Assembly (NCBI GenBank): GCA_947586055.1
Contig: CANPXL010000009.1
Coordinates: forward strand, 35,549-99,548
Source: an uncultured Acetatifactor sp.
GTDB lineage: Bacteria; Bacillota; Clostridia; Lachnospirales; Lachnospiraceae
Reading direction: 5' to 3'
DNA: 64,000 nucleotides
Shown here: piece after piece, positions 52,187 through 59,802 of the stretch
How positions within the stretch are numbered: position 1 is the stretch's first letter
Layout: every line of letters begins with the position of its first letter
The notes under the pieces: model-generated
What the model was told of the DNA's origin: nothing
What the model saw: the letters and a program-made list of their open reading frames with translations, nothing else
Databases searched by the model: none
Program-made: the position numbers and the translations under genes

Positions 52187-53770
52187 CTATCCATCAACTT
52201 TCACTTCATTCCCTGCCTTGAAAGTAAAGCGAATGTCATCCCTGGCATAAACCGTGGCGTGGTCAAGGAGCGCCGTCCAAAGCTCCTCATCAAACTTTCC
52301 GCAGAAGCCGTCCAGCTTTTGCAGTCCGCCGATAAACCGCATATAGGCTTTCCTCTTCCCCTGCCTGTCGGAAATCTCCCCGGATGCCTTTTCGTACCCA
52401 TTCCTGGCCGCCTCATACCGGGCGACCAGTTCATTGCGGTGTCTCTGGTATTCCCCCTGATCCATGACTGCGGCTTTGTTTTCCGCCACAATCCTTTTTA
52501 CCATTTCCGCCACCATCTTCGTCTCAGTCAGGAAACGACTCTGCTCCACCTCCAGCTCCGTGGTGTCGCACAATGTCCGCATCATCACCTTGGTGTTCGC
52601 TATCAGCTCATCCTTTTCCGGGATGACCATATTGACGGCTTTCACGAAGGCATCCTTTATCTCGTCCTCGGTAAGGTGCGGTGTCCGGCATTTCTTATCG
52701 TTTTTGAACTTGCGGTTGCACTGGAAGATTACTCTGCGGTATTTATCCTGCGAGTGCCATACCTTGGAGCCGTACCAGTTCCCGCACTCGGAGCATTTAA
52801 TCTTTGAGGAAAATATGCTCGCGCTGCTGTACCTTGAATCCATATTTTTGCGCCGCTCCATCTCCTCCTGCACCAGCTCCCATGTTTCGGGAGGGATGAT
52901 TGCCTCGTGGTTCCCCTCCACATAATACTGCGGGATCTCCCCCTGGTTCTTCTTCCGCTTCTTCGTAAGGAAATCCGCCGTGTACTGCTTCTGCAGGAGC
53001 GCGTCCCCTTTGTACTTCTCGTTGGTGAGGATGCTCTTGACCGAACTCTGGTGCCAGGTGTCCTTCCCGGCGGGGCTTTTGATGCCAAGCCCCGTCAGTT
53101 TCTTGCCGATGGCATACGGACTCAATCCCTGCAGGAACAACTGGTATATCAGCTTTACCGTTTCCGCCTGCTCTGGATTCACTCTCAGACCGCCGTCCTC
53201 CCCTTTCTCATATCCGAGGAAAGTGCTGTAGGCAAGGCTGCCTTTGCCGTCCGCAAACTGTTTCCGCTTGCCCCATGTGGTGTTCTCCGAAATGCTCCGT
53301 GATTCCTCCTGCGCAAGGGAGCTCATGATGGTGATGAGCAGCTCCCCCTTGGAGTCCAGCGTGTAGATGTTCTCCTTTTCAAAATAAACCTCGATGCCCT
53401 TCTCCTTCAGCTTCCTTACCGTGGTCAGGGAATCCACCGTGTTCCTCGCAAACCGGCTGACCGACTTCGTGATGATGAGGTCGATTTTCCCCACCAGTGC
53501 ATCCTCGATCATCTGGTTAAAACCATCACGCTTTTTTGTGTTCGTTGCGGAGATGCCTTCGTCCGTATACACCCCGGCAAACTCCCAATCCTCCCGTTCG
53601 TTTATGTACCGGGTGTAATAATCGACCTGCGCCTCATAGCTTGTCGCCTGTTCCTCGGAATCCGTGGACACCCTCGCATATCCCGCCGTCTTCCGCTTCT
53701 TCGCCACCGCAATCGGCCTGGAGTCAAACCGGTTCAGCGTGGCGGGGATCGTCGTCACTTTCTTTGCCAT
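52187..53770 (-). CDS. Large serine recombinase 1
   Basis: A 527-residue site-specific recombinase. It has the catalytic Ser35 in GYARVSTDSEEQATSYEAQV, resolvase core (VSRFARNTVDSLTTVRKLK), the recombinase domain, a zinc ribbon (CSECGNWYGSKVW) and a coiled coil. It probably integrates or excises the element. It overlaps the second recombinase by 16 bases. Confidence 0.95.
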   Translation of the reverse strand: MAKKVTTIPATLNRFDSRPIAVAKKRKTAGYARVSTDSEEQATSYEAQVDYYTRYINEREDWEFAGVYTDEGISATNTKKRDGFNQMIEDALVGKIDLIITKSVSRFARNTVDSLTTVRKLKEKGIEVYFEKENIYTLDSKGELLITIMSSLAQEESRSISENTTWGKRKQFADGKGSLAYSTFLGYEKGEDGGLRVNPEQAETVKLIYQLFLQGLSPYAIGKKLTGLGIKSPAGKDTWHQSSVKSILTNEKYKGDALLQKQYTADFLTKKRKKNQGEIPQYYVEGNHEAIIPPETWELVQEEMERRKNMDSRYSSASIFSSKIKCSECGNWYGSKVWHSQDKYRRVIFQCNRKFKNDKKCRTPHLTEDEIKDAFVKAVNMVIPEKDELIANTKVMMRTLCDTTELEVEQSRFLTETKMVAEMVKRIVAENKAAVMDQGEYQRHRNELVARYEAARNGYEKASGEISDRQGKRKAYMRFIGGLQKLDGFCGKFDEELWTALLDHATVYARDDIRFTFKAGNEVKVDG

Positions 53771-55266
53771 TCTGCCATGCCCCCTTCCGTAAAGTGGAAT
53801 TCAAACCTGTCCTCAAACACTGCCACGTCCGCGACCTCCTTCACGAACCTTGGCTCGTAGTCCGCGCCGCCGAGGACTGCCGCCACAGTCTCCCGTAGCT
53901 CGTCATCCATCAGCCTGCGGGATGTGCATCCCCGACACACCCACACCTTATATTTTTTCTTCTGCCCTTTCGGACCCATCTTCCAGTAATCGCATTCCAG
54001 TTTCCTGCCACAGCATCCGCAGGTGATTTTCTGCGAAAATGCGCTGCGGCCCCTTTGGTATGCCCTCATGATTTTCTTCACCCTGCCGTTTTTCATACCA
54101 AACTCAATGCTGTCCGCATTTATGACGATCTGCCCGACTTCCCTTTTGACGGCATCCCCGTCAAAGGCGGCAAGCCCCAGGGCAGCGGCCGATGCCTGCT
54201 CCAGTTCCGATTCATAGACCGGCCGGAGCCCGCACACGTCTTTCCCTTTTCGCTCCCTGGTATTGCAGTTCCATTTCTTTCCATACTTCGTGGTGCGCCT
54301 GCTGGCCGAGCAGCCACATTCCCCGCACCTTACCAGCCCGGAGAAAGCCGTAAGCACGGGGTTTTTATTGGCGGCGTTTTCCGCCCGTCCCTCCCGTATG
54401 GCCTGTGCCTTTTCAAAATCTGCCTGCGTGATGAGCGGCTCAAACATCCCCTCCACCATGTACATTGGTAGCTCGCCCTTATTCCTTTTCCTCGTATGCC
54501 CCTCGGAAATGAAATTTTTCTGCAGGAGCATGGAGCCCGTGTAAGACGGATTCGCAAGGATGAACTTGATGGTGGAGTCATCCATCGGCACACCCTTCTG
54601 CCCCGTGACGCCCCGTTCCGAAAGCTCCTTTGCAATCCCGTAGGCGGATGCGCCGGAAAGGTATTTTGCAAAAATCTCCTTTATGATTTCTCCCTGCTCC
54701 GGTATGGCCCGGTACATTTCTCCGTCCCATTCATACCCATACGGCGCTTTATGCCCGTTCGGGATGCCCTCTTCAAACCGTTTCCGTATGCCCCACTTCA
54801 CATTTTCTGAAATGCTGCGCGATTCCTCCTGCGCAAAGGATGCGAGCAGGGTAAGGAGCAGCTCGCCTTCATCGGAGAGGGAATGGATATTCTCCCTTTC
54901 AAAATAAACATCAATCCCAAGTTCCTTCAGGTGCCTCGTCACCGTCAGCGTGTCCACGGTATCCCTTGCAAAGCGGCTGATGGATTTTACCAGCACCATG
55001 TCAATCTTCCCGGCATCGCAGTCCGCAAGCAGCCTGTTGAAGTCGCTGCGGTGGCTTGTGTCCCTCCCGCTGATGCCCTCATCCGCATATATGCCCGCAA
55101 ACTCCCAATCAGGATTTTTTTGTATCAATTCGTTGTAATGGCTGACCTGCGCGGAAAGGGAATGGATGAGCATTTCCGTCTCCATCGACACCCTCGCATA
55201 AGCCGCCACCTTTTTCCTCTTTTTCAGTTCCGGCAGAACCTGCCCGATTACGCTGATTCTCGGCAT
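53755..55266 (-). CDS. Large serine recombinase 2
   Basis: A 503-residue recombinase with the catalytic Ser27 in AAYARVSMETEMLIHSLSAQ, ISRFARDTVDTLTVTRHLKE, two zinc-ribbon-like pairs (CGECGCSASRR and CGCCGRKLECDYW) and a recombinase domain. The start at 55266 follows AAGGAGG by six bases. It is diverged from recombinase 1 but of the same type, and both may act together. Confidence 0.95.
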   Translation of the reverse strand: MPRISVIGQVLPELKKRKKVAAYARVSMETEMLIHSLSAQVSHYNELIQKNPDWEFAGIYADEGISGRDTSHRSDFNRLLADCDAGKIDMVLVKSISRFARDTVDTLTVTRHLKELGIDVYFERENIHSLSDEGELLLTLLASFAQEESRSISENVKWGIRKRFEEGIPNGHKAPYGYEWDGEMYRAIPEQGEIIKEIFAKYLSGASAYGIAKELSERGVTGQKGVPMDDSTIKFILANPSYTGSMLLQKNFISEGHTRKRNKGELPMYMVEGMFEPLITQADFEKAQAIREGRAENAANKNPVLTAFSGLVRCGECGCSASRRTTKYGKKWNCNTRERKGKDVCGLRPVYESELEQASAAALGLAAFDGDAVKREVGQIVINADSIEFGMKNGRVKKIMRAYQRGRSAFSQKITCGCCGRKLECDYWKMGPKGQKKKYKVWVCRGCTSRRLMDDELRETVAAVLGGADYEPRFVKEVADVAVFEDRFEFHFTEGGMAEWQRK

Positions 55267-55267
55267 A

Positions 55268-55486
55268 TCATCCCTCCTTGTCAGTGTCACATGATGCCAT
55301 AGAACCAGCCTTATATCCACTTATTTCTGTCCGTAAACTCACCAAAATTGGGCGGTATTTTTTGCGGAAAATTGTATCAATCTGACCGTACTCCTCTGCC
55401 GTCATCGCCCCCTGTTCCATGAGGGATTTCGCTATGTTCATGGTGGCATGGTACATTTTCTCGTTTCGGAACTGCTCCTCACTCAT
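55268..55486 (-). CDS. SHOCT-like small protein next to recombinases
   Basis: A 72-residue protein beginning MSEEQFRNEKMYHATMNIAK with EQGAMTAEEYGQIDTIFRKK, a short helical pattern like the SHOCT domain. It starts inside the end of the preceding gene (ATGAGTGA overlap) and ends one base before recombinase 2, so it looks translationally coupled. It may be an accessory of the recombinases. Confidence 0.65.
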   Translation of the reverse strand: MSEEQFRNEKMYHATMNIAKSLMEQGAMTAEEYGQIDTIFRKKYRPILVSLRTEISGYKAGSMASCDTDKEG

Positions 55487-55901
55487 CCGCGCCACCCCCG
55501 AACCTGTCAGCCACATAACACGCATGGGAGCAGTATTTCCTTCCCGCATTCCCATAGGCCGTGAACGGCTTTTTGCAGTAGGCGCACACGAATTCATAAT
55601 GCGCCCTGCGCTTCACCCTGTCCTGATGGCTGTTCCACCACTTATTACGGCATTTATCAGAACAGAATTTTTTCATTTTCCGCCCCGGATTCTGCACCAC
55701 CTTTGTCCCGCAGCATGGGCAGATTCCTATATCAGTTCCAGGGGCTGGAGACATCCCATCCAGTGCCTTCCCATTCAGCCCTTCTCTCCGGCAGAATGAC
55801 TTTACAGTATTCTCCGAAAGTCCAAGTTCCCGTGCGATCTTTATATATCCAACGCCGTCCGCCTTCATCTGCCGTATCCTGTCTTTCTGCGTGTCCGTCA
55901 T
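55479..55901 (-). CDS. HTH and double zinc-finger protein of the recombinase cluster
   Basis: A 140-residue protein. The N-terminus is a sigma-70-region-4/resolvase-like HTH (QKDRIRQMKADGVGYIKIAR, ELGLSENTVKSFCRREG). Two zinc-binding segments follow, CPCCGTKVV-x-CSDKC and CAYCKKPFTAYG-x-CSHAC. The start at 55901 follows GAGGAGG. It may regulate the recombinase genes or be a recombination directionality factor, but its role is not shown by the sequence. Confidence 0.75.
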   Translation of the reverse strand: MTDTQKDRIRQMKADGVGYIKIARELGLSENTVKSFCRREGLNGKALDGMSPAPGTDIGICPCCGTKVVQNPGRKMKKFCSDKCRNKWWNSHQDRVKRRAHYEFVCAYCKKPFTAYGNAGRKYCSHACYVADRFGGGADE

Positions 55902-55909
55902 ATCCGGCA

Positions 55910-56042
55910 CCTCCTCAACATACGGAGATTTACGGGCGGCTTTATACACCCTCCGGCGCAAAAATATCTGCCGCCACTGTCCCCGTCCATTTACGGGAGG
56001 CGCTCCGGCCTGCGGATGCCTCCTCAACATACGGAGATTTAC
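55910..56042. repeat. Pair of 24-bp direct repeats upstream of the HTH gene
   Basis: CCTCCTCAACATACGGAGAT and the next four bases occur at 55910-55933 and again at 56019-56042, 109 bases apart. The first holds the ribosome binding site of the HTH/zinc-finger gene. The segment between has no gene. Confidence 0.7.
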
Positions 56043-56080
56043 AGCCGGTTTTGGATACCCATTCATGTTGAAAAATCAAC

Positions 56081-56109
56081 TTGCTAATCCACGGATTCAG
56101 AGTTAATAT
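56081..56109 (+). promoter_or_regulatory. Promoter of plus-strand cassette 1
   Basis: TTGCTA (56081-56086) and TAATAT (56104-56109) are 17 bases apart. The region TTCAGAGTTAATATGCAYCA recurs in cassette 2, so both promoters share a sequence beyond the -35 and -10. Confidence 0.75.
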
Positions 56110-56138
56110 GCACCACTAAGGAAAGGAGGGATACCGCC

Positions 56139-56450
56139 ATGGATAAAGATTCCGTAATGTACCAGTTGATGGACCTGCGGGTGAACACCGTCTTAAACAG
56201 CATCCAGGCTGCGGATGAAGAGTACCAGGAGATCCTGCGCAGATCTGATGTCTACTCCGGACAGCTTGATGCCATGGACCTGCCAAGGGAAACCCGGCTG
56301 CTCATTGACCAGTATGTCAGCGAGCAGAACGCACTCGGCGCACGGTACGGCGCGCTTGCCTACCTGCTCGGCTTTTCGGACTGTATCGAGCTGTTCCGCA
56401 ACACGCTGAAGGTCCCGAAATGGGAAGAAAACAGCAGCGCAGCAGGTTAA
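56139..56450 (+). CDS. Small plus-strand phage protein, cassette 1
   Basis: A 103-residue, largely helical soluble protein (DLRVNTVLNSIQAADEEYQE, LGARYGALAYLLGFSDCIEL). No family is recognised with confidence. A strong AAAGGAGGG site and a sigma-A-type promoter lie upstream. It is opposite in strand to the late genes and so is a candidate lysogen-expressed gene. Confidence 0.75.
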   Translation: MDKDSVMYQLMDLRVNTVLNSIQAADEEYQEILRRSDVYSGQLDAMDLPRETRLLIDQYVSEQNALGARYGALAYLLGFSDCIELFRNTLKVPKWEENSSAAG

Positions 56451-56473
56451 ACCGCAGTTTCCAGAAGGACGGC

Positions 56474-56520
56474 AAAAAAAGAATGCCCGCAGGAACCTTG
56501 GACGGTTTCTGCGGGCATTG
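56474..56520 (-). terminator. Intrinsic terminator after the 128-residue minus-strand gene
   Basis: On the minus strand a stem AATGCCCGCAG with a loop of about 20 bases is followed by a run of seven T. It ends the minus-strand gene at 56537 and sits between two oppositely read genes. Confidence 0.85.
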
Positions 56521-56536
56521 CCATATCAGAATGTTT

Positions 56537-56923
56537 TCAGGCTTTTCCAAAGCCAGACAGGAACCCGCATCCTGCGGCTTCCATGAATTCCTGTTTCTTC
56601 AGCACATAGGAATCCTGCATCTCCTTCGGCATACACCTGAATATCTGGTCATATTCCATTTCCACCATCGGTGTATCTTTTGCATACTCCAGAAGCTGCG
56701 AATCCATCCACTCCTCCCACAGGTCATCAAACAACGCCCCGGCATCCAGGAATGTGAATACATTGTCAAACCCCCATGGCGGCTTGTAATATTGCAACTT
56801 CACAAACCCGAACCGCCCTGCGTCAAGCACCACCAGATCCTCCCCTTCAAGCGCCTCCCGGAATGCCTCTGCGACCTTCCTGCATTTTTCCCGTTCCTCA
56901 TCCGAAATAAAAGCTTCCTGCAT
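56537..56923 (-). CDS. Hypothetical minus-strand phage protein, 128 residues
   Basis: An acidic protein beginning MQEAFISDEEREKCRKVAEA with DLVVLDAGRFGFVKLQYYKP and FTFLDAGALFDDLWEEWMDS, no signal peptide or membrane helix. The start at 56923 follows a GGAGG-rich site; a longer frame would overlap the cassette 2 promoter. Family not recognised. It ends at an intrinsic terminator. Confidence 0.7.
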   Translation of the reverse strand: MQEAFISDEEREKCRKVAEAFREALEGEDLVVLDAGRFGFVKLQYYKPPWGFDNVFTFLDAGALFDDLWEEWMDSQLLEYAKDTPMVEMEYDQIFRCMPKEMQDSYVLKKQEFMEAAGCGFLSGFGKA

Positions 56924-57035
56924 CTTCCTCCACCTCCTTCCCATCTCTCGGCGTCTCATATATAAGCATAGGTTTTCCCATATAGCAACTGGTTTTTCCT
57001 GTCTCAGCCATTTCCTTCCGATGCCCGTTTTCCAG

Positions 57036-57064
57036 TTGATATCCATGCGGTTCAGAGTTAATAT
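57036..57064 (+). promoter_or_regulatory. Promoter of plus-strand cassette 2
   Basis: TTGATA (57036-57041) and TAATAT (57059-57064) are 17 bases apart. The spacer and -10 share TTCAGAGTTAATATGCA with cassette 1. Confidence 0.75.
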
Positions 57065-57089
57065 GCATCACTACGGAAGGGGGAATTTT

Positions 57090-57347
57090 ATGATGCCAGG
57101 AAACACATTTACAACGCTGGACGCCGTCCTGACAGGGAAAAAAATAAACAGTGCCATAAAGCAGGGCGGCTACAGCATAAGGGAACTGCAGGAAATGCTG
57201 GGGCTGTCCTGCCCACAGCCCATATACCGGTGGATCAGGGGCCGCACCCTGCCCTCCATTGACAACCTGTATATGCTCAGCAGGATATTGGGCGTGCATA
57301 TGGAAGACCTGCTCGTGCCAAGCGGTAACGGAAAACGTCCTGGGTGA
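57090..57347 (+). CDS. XRE-family HTH regulator, cassette 2
   Basis: An 85-residue protein with a classic helix-turn-helix: YSIRELQEMLGLSCPQPIYR and GRTLPSIDNLYMLSRILGVH. The start at 57090 follows GGAAGGGGG. Such small XRE regulators repress or activate prophage promoters. Its strand and cassette promoter suggest expression in the lysogen. Confidence 0.85.
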   Translation: MMPGNTFTTLDAVLTGKKINSAIKQGGYSIRELQEMLGLSCPQPIYRWIRGRTLPSIDNLYMLSRILGVHMEDLLVPSGNGKRPG

Positions 57348-57362
57348 AAGCATTATGGGTAC

Positions 57363-57408
57363 AAAAAAAGAATGCCCGCGGAAAGCAGCATGGCCGTCCG
57401 TGGGCATT
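57363..57408 (-). terminator. Intrinsic terminator of the lysis operon
   Basis: On the minus strand, AATGCCCACGGA pairs with TCCGCGGGCATT (one G-U type mismatch) and is followed by seven T. It ends the late operon after the endolysin. Its core resembles the terminator at 56474. Confidence 0.85.
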
Positions 57409-57428
57409 TCCATTATCCCTGTTTCGTT

Positions 57429-58775
57429 TTACATCCTCACCGTATGGTCAAGGGAAATCCACCCGTCCCGCTTATCCTGGTATGCTTTCAGCAGCCCCCA
57501 CTTTGACGCGCCTTTTCCATCAGCCTCCTCAACAATGGTGAAATTTCCAATTCCCGTGTATTTCCCTATCCTTGCATATCCTGTCCCCGGCCCCCTGCGG
57601 ATGTTCAGGTCGGGGATTGCCACCCTCACCATATAGGGTGCGGAAAGCGTAAGGCTCTCCATGAACTGCACCTTCCCTTCGTCCATGACTGCTTTCAGGA
57701 TGGAAAGCATCTTCTCCCCATACTTCTCCCCTGCCGCCCAGCCTTTCCCCTGCGGGTTCTCCTTCTGCCCAAGCCACTCCACATAAGGCGCACAGCCCCT
57801 TGTGACATAGCGGAAACGTGGATCAACCCTCTCATTTGCGAGGGCTTCTGCGGAGGCATAGGCTTTGAGGTGCTGCACCTGTGCCCGGATGCCAAGCTGC
57901 GGCGTGCCAAAAGACAATCCTGTTTTACCTCTCTGCGTCACCCCAAGGCCGCAGAAATTGTTCTGCCCCAGCGTGACCGCAGAGCCTGAGAACGTAAAAT
58001 TCCCTGTCTCAAGGCAGGACTGCGCAAAGGCAATGTCGCCCCTCACTCCCTCCGCTTCCCCTTCTGAAAGGTACAGCGGCAGCATATCCAGCACGGACGG
58101 CACCACAGCAGGGTTCTTTGCCCTGATATATGATTTCATCTGCTCCAGCGTTGCCGCAGCCCTCCCCATGATCTCCGTGTATCCGTCCGTGCCGGCCTCA
58201 TCCATTGCCGCCCTGACCGATTTGCGGAAGGAATCCATGGTGTACCCCATGCCAAGCTGCATCCAGAGATGCTCCGGGTCACCATGATTGGAAGCAATGC
58301 CCCGACTGTGCCCCTCCCTGTGGCTGATGATGGTGCCGTCCGCCAGCGGGTCCAGGCCGTATTTCTTACAGAGCATGGCGAACAGCTCCACCGCCGCCCC
58401 ATAGGTCCTTTCTGCCACCGCTTTTGCCGTAGCTATGTCGGAGCAGGTAAAGTTCGAGCCTGCCGTGTATTTGATACACGCAGGCTCGCACATCTCCACC
58501 CCGATATGGGTATTGTTCCCGCTTCCTTTATTCCCGCTTCCGCAGTGCCATCCCCGGTGGTTCCAGGGGAGCGTCTGGTATACCGTGCCGTCATTCCCGT
58601 CAATGAATCCGTGGACGCAGGATGCGTCATGCGCAGGGCTGTTCCACGAATTGATGAATACGGACGCTTTCGGCTGCGGGCAGCCCACGGAATGGAGCAT
58701 CAGCCCCTTGACCGTGATCTTCCGCCCTGCCGTATAGCAGGGGTTCCTTGTCATGATCGATTCCACCAGTTTCAT
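57429..58775 (-). CDS. Endolysin: amidase, glucosaminidase and SH3 domain
   Basis: A 448-residue lysin. The N-terminal amidase_2 domain has zinc ligands in LMLHSVGCPQ, HDASCVHGFIDGNDG and the HREGHSRGIASNHGDPEHLW region. The middle GH73-type glucosaminidase domain has FAQSCLETGNFTFSG and NNFCGLGVTQRG. The C-terminal SH3-like domain is RVAIPDLNIRRGPGTGYARI. Two bond types in peptidoglycan would be cut. It follows the holin by a few bases. Confidence 0.94.
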   Translation of the reverse strand: MKLVESIMTRNPCYTAGRKITVKGLMLHSVGCPQPKASVFINSWNSPAHDASCVHGFIDGNDGTVYQTLPWNHRGWHCGSGNKGSGNNTHIGVEMCEPACIKYTAGSNFTCSDIATAKAVAERTYGAAVELFAMLCKKYGLDPLADGTIISHREGHSRGIASNHGDPEHLWMQLGMGYTMDSFRKSVRAAMDEAGTDGYTEIMGRAAATLEQMKSYIRAKNPAVVPSVLDMLPLYLSEGEAEGVRGDIAFAQSCLETGNFTFSGSAVTLGQNNFCGLGVTQRGKTGLSFGTPQLGIRAQVQHLKAYASAEALANERVDPRFRYVTRGCAPYVEWLGQKENPQGKGWAAGEKYGEKMLSILKAVMDEGKVQFMESLTLSAPYMVRVAIPDLNIRRGPGTGYARIGKYTGIGNFTIVEEADGKGASKWGLLKAYQDKRDGWISLDHTVRM

Positions 58776-58777
58776 AA

Positions 58778-59197
58778 TTACTCGTCCCCCTTCCCGCTTT
58801 CTGCCCTGTCATGGAGCTGCGCCAGGATGTCCTTCAGCTTTTCCGGGATGGGCAGCCCAAGGTGTCCGGCATTCTCCAAAAGGCTCACGCCCTCGTTGGA
58901 GATATAGAAAAAGATGATTGCCGTGCGAAGAACGGAGCCGCTCCCGATGACCTGCACATCGAGGATGTTGGCGATCCCCACCAGCAAAAAGATCAGCACC
59001 TTCTTTGCGATGCCCTTGAAGCCCACCTCGCTGGACAGCTTCTTATCAGCTGCGGCGCACATAACGCCCGTGATATAGTCCACCGTCACAAATGCGATGA
59101 GCGCATACAGCAGGCCGTCACAGCCGCCGAGGAACCAGCCAAGCCATCCCCCGATGGCTGTAAAGATGAGTTGGATCGTGTTCCAGAATTCCTTCAT
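58778..59197 (-). CDS. Phage holin, Cp-1/TcdE type
   Basis: A 139-residue membrane protein with three to four helices (LIFTAIGGWLGWFLGGCDGL, YALIAFVTVDYITGVMCAA, KVLIFLLVGIANILDV), the layout of the holin_4 family to which the clostridial TcdE belongs. It lies immediately before the endolysin. Confidence 0.92.
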   Translation of the reverse strand: MKEFWNTIQLIFTAIGGWLGWFLGGCDGLLYALIAFVTVDYITGVMCAAADKKLSSEVGFKGIAKKVLIFLLVGIANILDVQVIGSGSVLRTAIIFFYISNEGVSLLENAGHLGLPIPEKLKDILAQLHDRAESGKGDE

Positions 59198-59296
59198 AGT
59201 GAAACCCTCCTTTAAAAAATTTTTGTGTATGAAAAAAGCGGGTGTCCGTAATGGGCATCCGCCAGTTTCCAGCGTTATTCGGTTTTGTTTTCTGCC

Positions 59297-59668
59297 TTAA
59301 AGTCTTGTTTTCCTTCCTGTTAGTACATTAACCACAGTAGTGCCTTCCCCGAATGCTGCTCTTGCCTCCGCAAGTGCCTCCCCGGAAAGCCCCCTGTGGT
59401 TCCTGCGGTATTCTGCGATGCTCTCCGCATTCTGTGCATCCCGTTTTCTTGCGGTTGCCTCCCTGTCAAAAGGGTATCCTGCGTATTCAAGTTTCTCACA
59501 TAAGTCATCCATCAGGTAGCGCCCGTTTCTGTTCCACTTAATGGCTCCGTCTGCCTCGACCGTTGCGTGGGAATCCGCCGTTATCACAGCCTTTTTCATT
59601 TCCTCCTCTGCATTCTTTTTCCAGTAATCTCCAAGCCTTCCCGTTATCTCCATTGCAAATCTCGTCAT
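59297..59668 (-). CDS. Hypothetical phage protein upstream of holin
   Basis: A 123-residue protein beginning MTRFAMEITGRLGDYWKKNA, helical and soluble, with RYLMDDLCEKLEYAGYPF and RRNHRGLSGEALAEARAAFG. The start at 59668 follows GGAGGG. Similar small genes sit between tail fibre and holin in other phages. Family not recognised. Confidence 0.7.
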   Translation of the reverse strand: MTRFAMEITGRLGDYWKKNAEEEMKKAVITADSHATVEADGAIKWNRNGRYLMDDLCEKLEYAGYPFDREATARKRDAQNAESIAEYRRNHRGLSGEALAEARAAFGEGTTVVNVLTGRKTRL

Positions 59669-59802
59669 TGTGTTTCCCTCCGTTTTCTTTTGGAAACAAG
59701 CTCTGCTTGTTTTGTACACCCATATTCGCTCTGAATGGGGATATTATCAAGATAATTCGGAGCATAGGATGCACAAACATACAGATGGAAAACTGTACAT
59801 AT

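Noticed and set aside
56081..57347. Divergent CI/Cro-type lysogeny switch
   Set aside because: Both small promoters face the same way and no opposed promoter pair with shared operators is visible.
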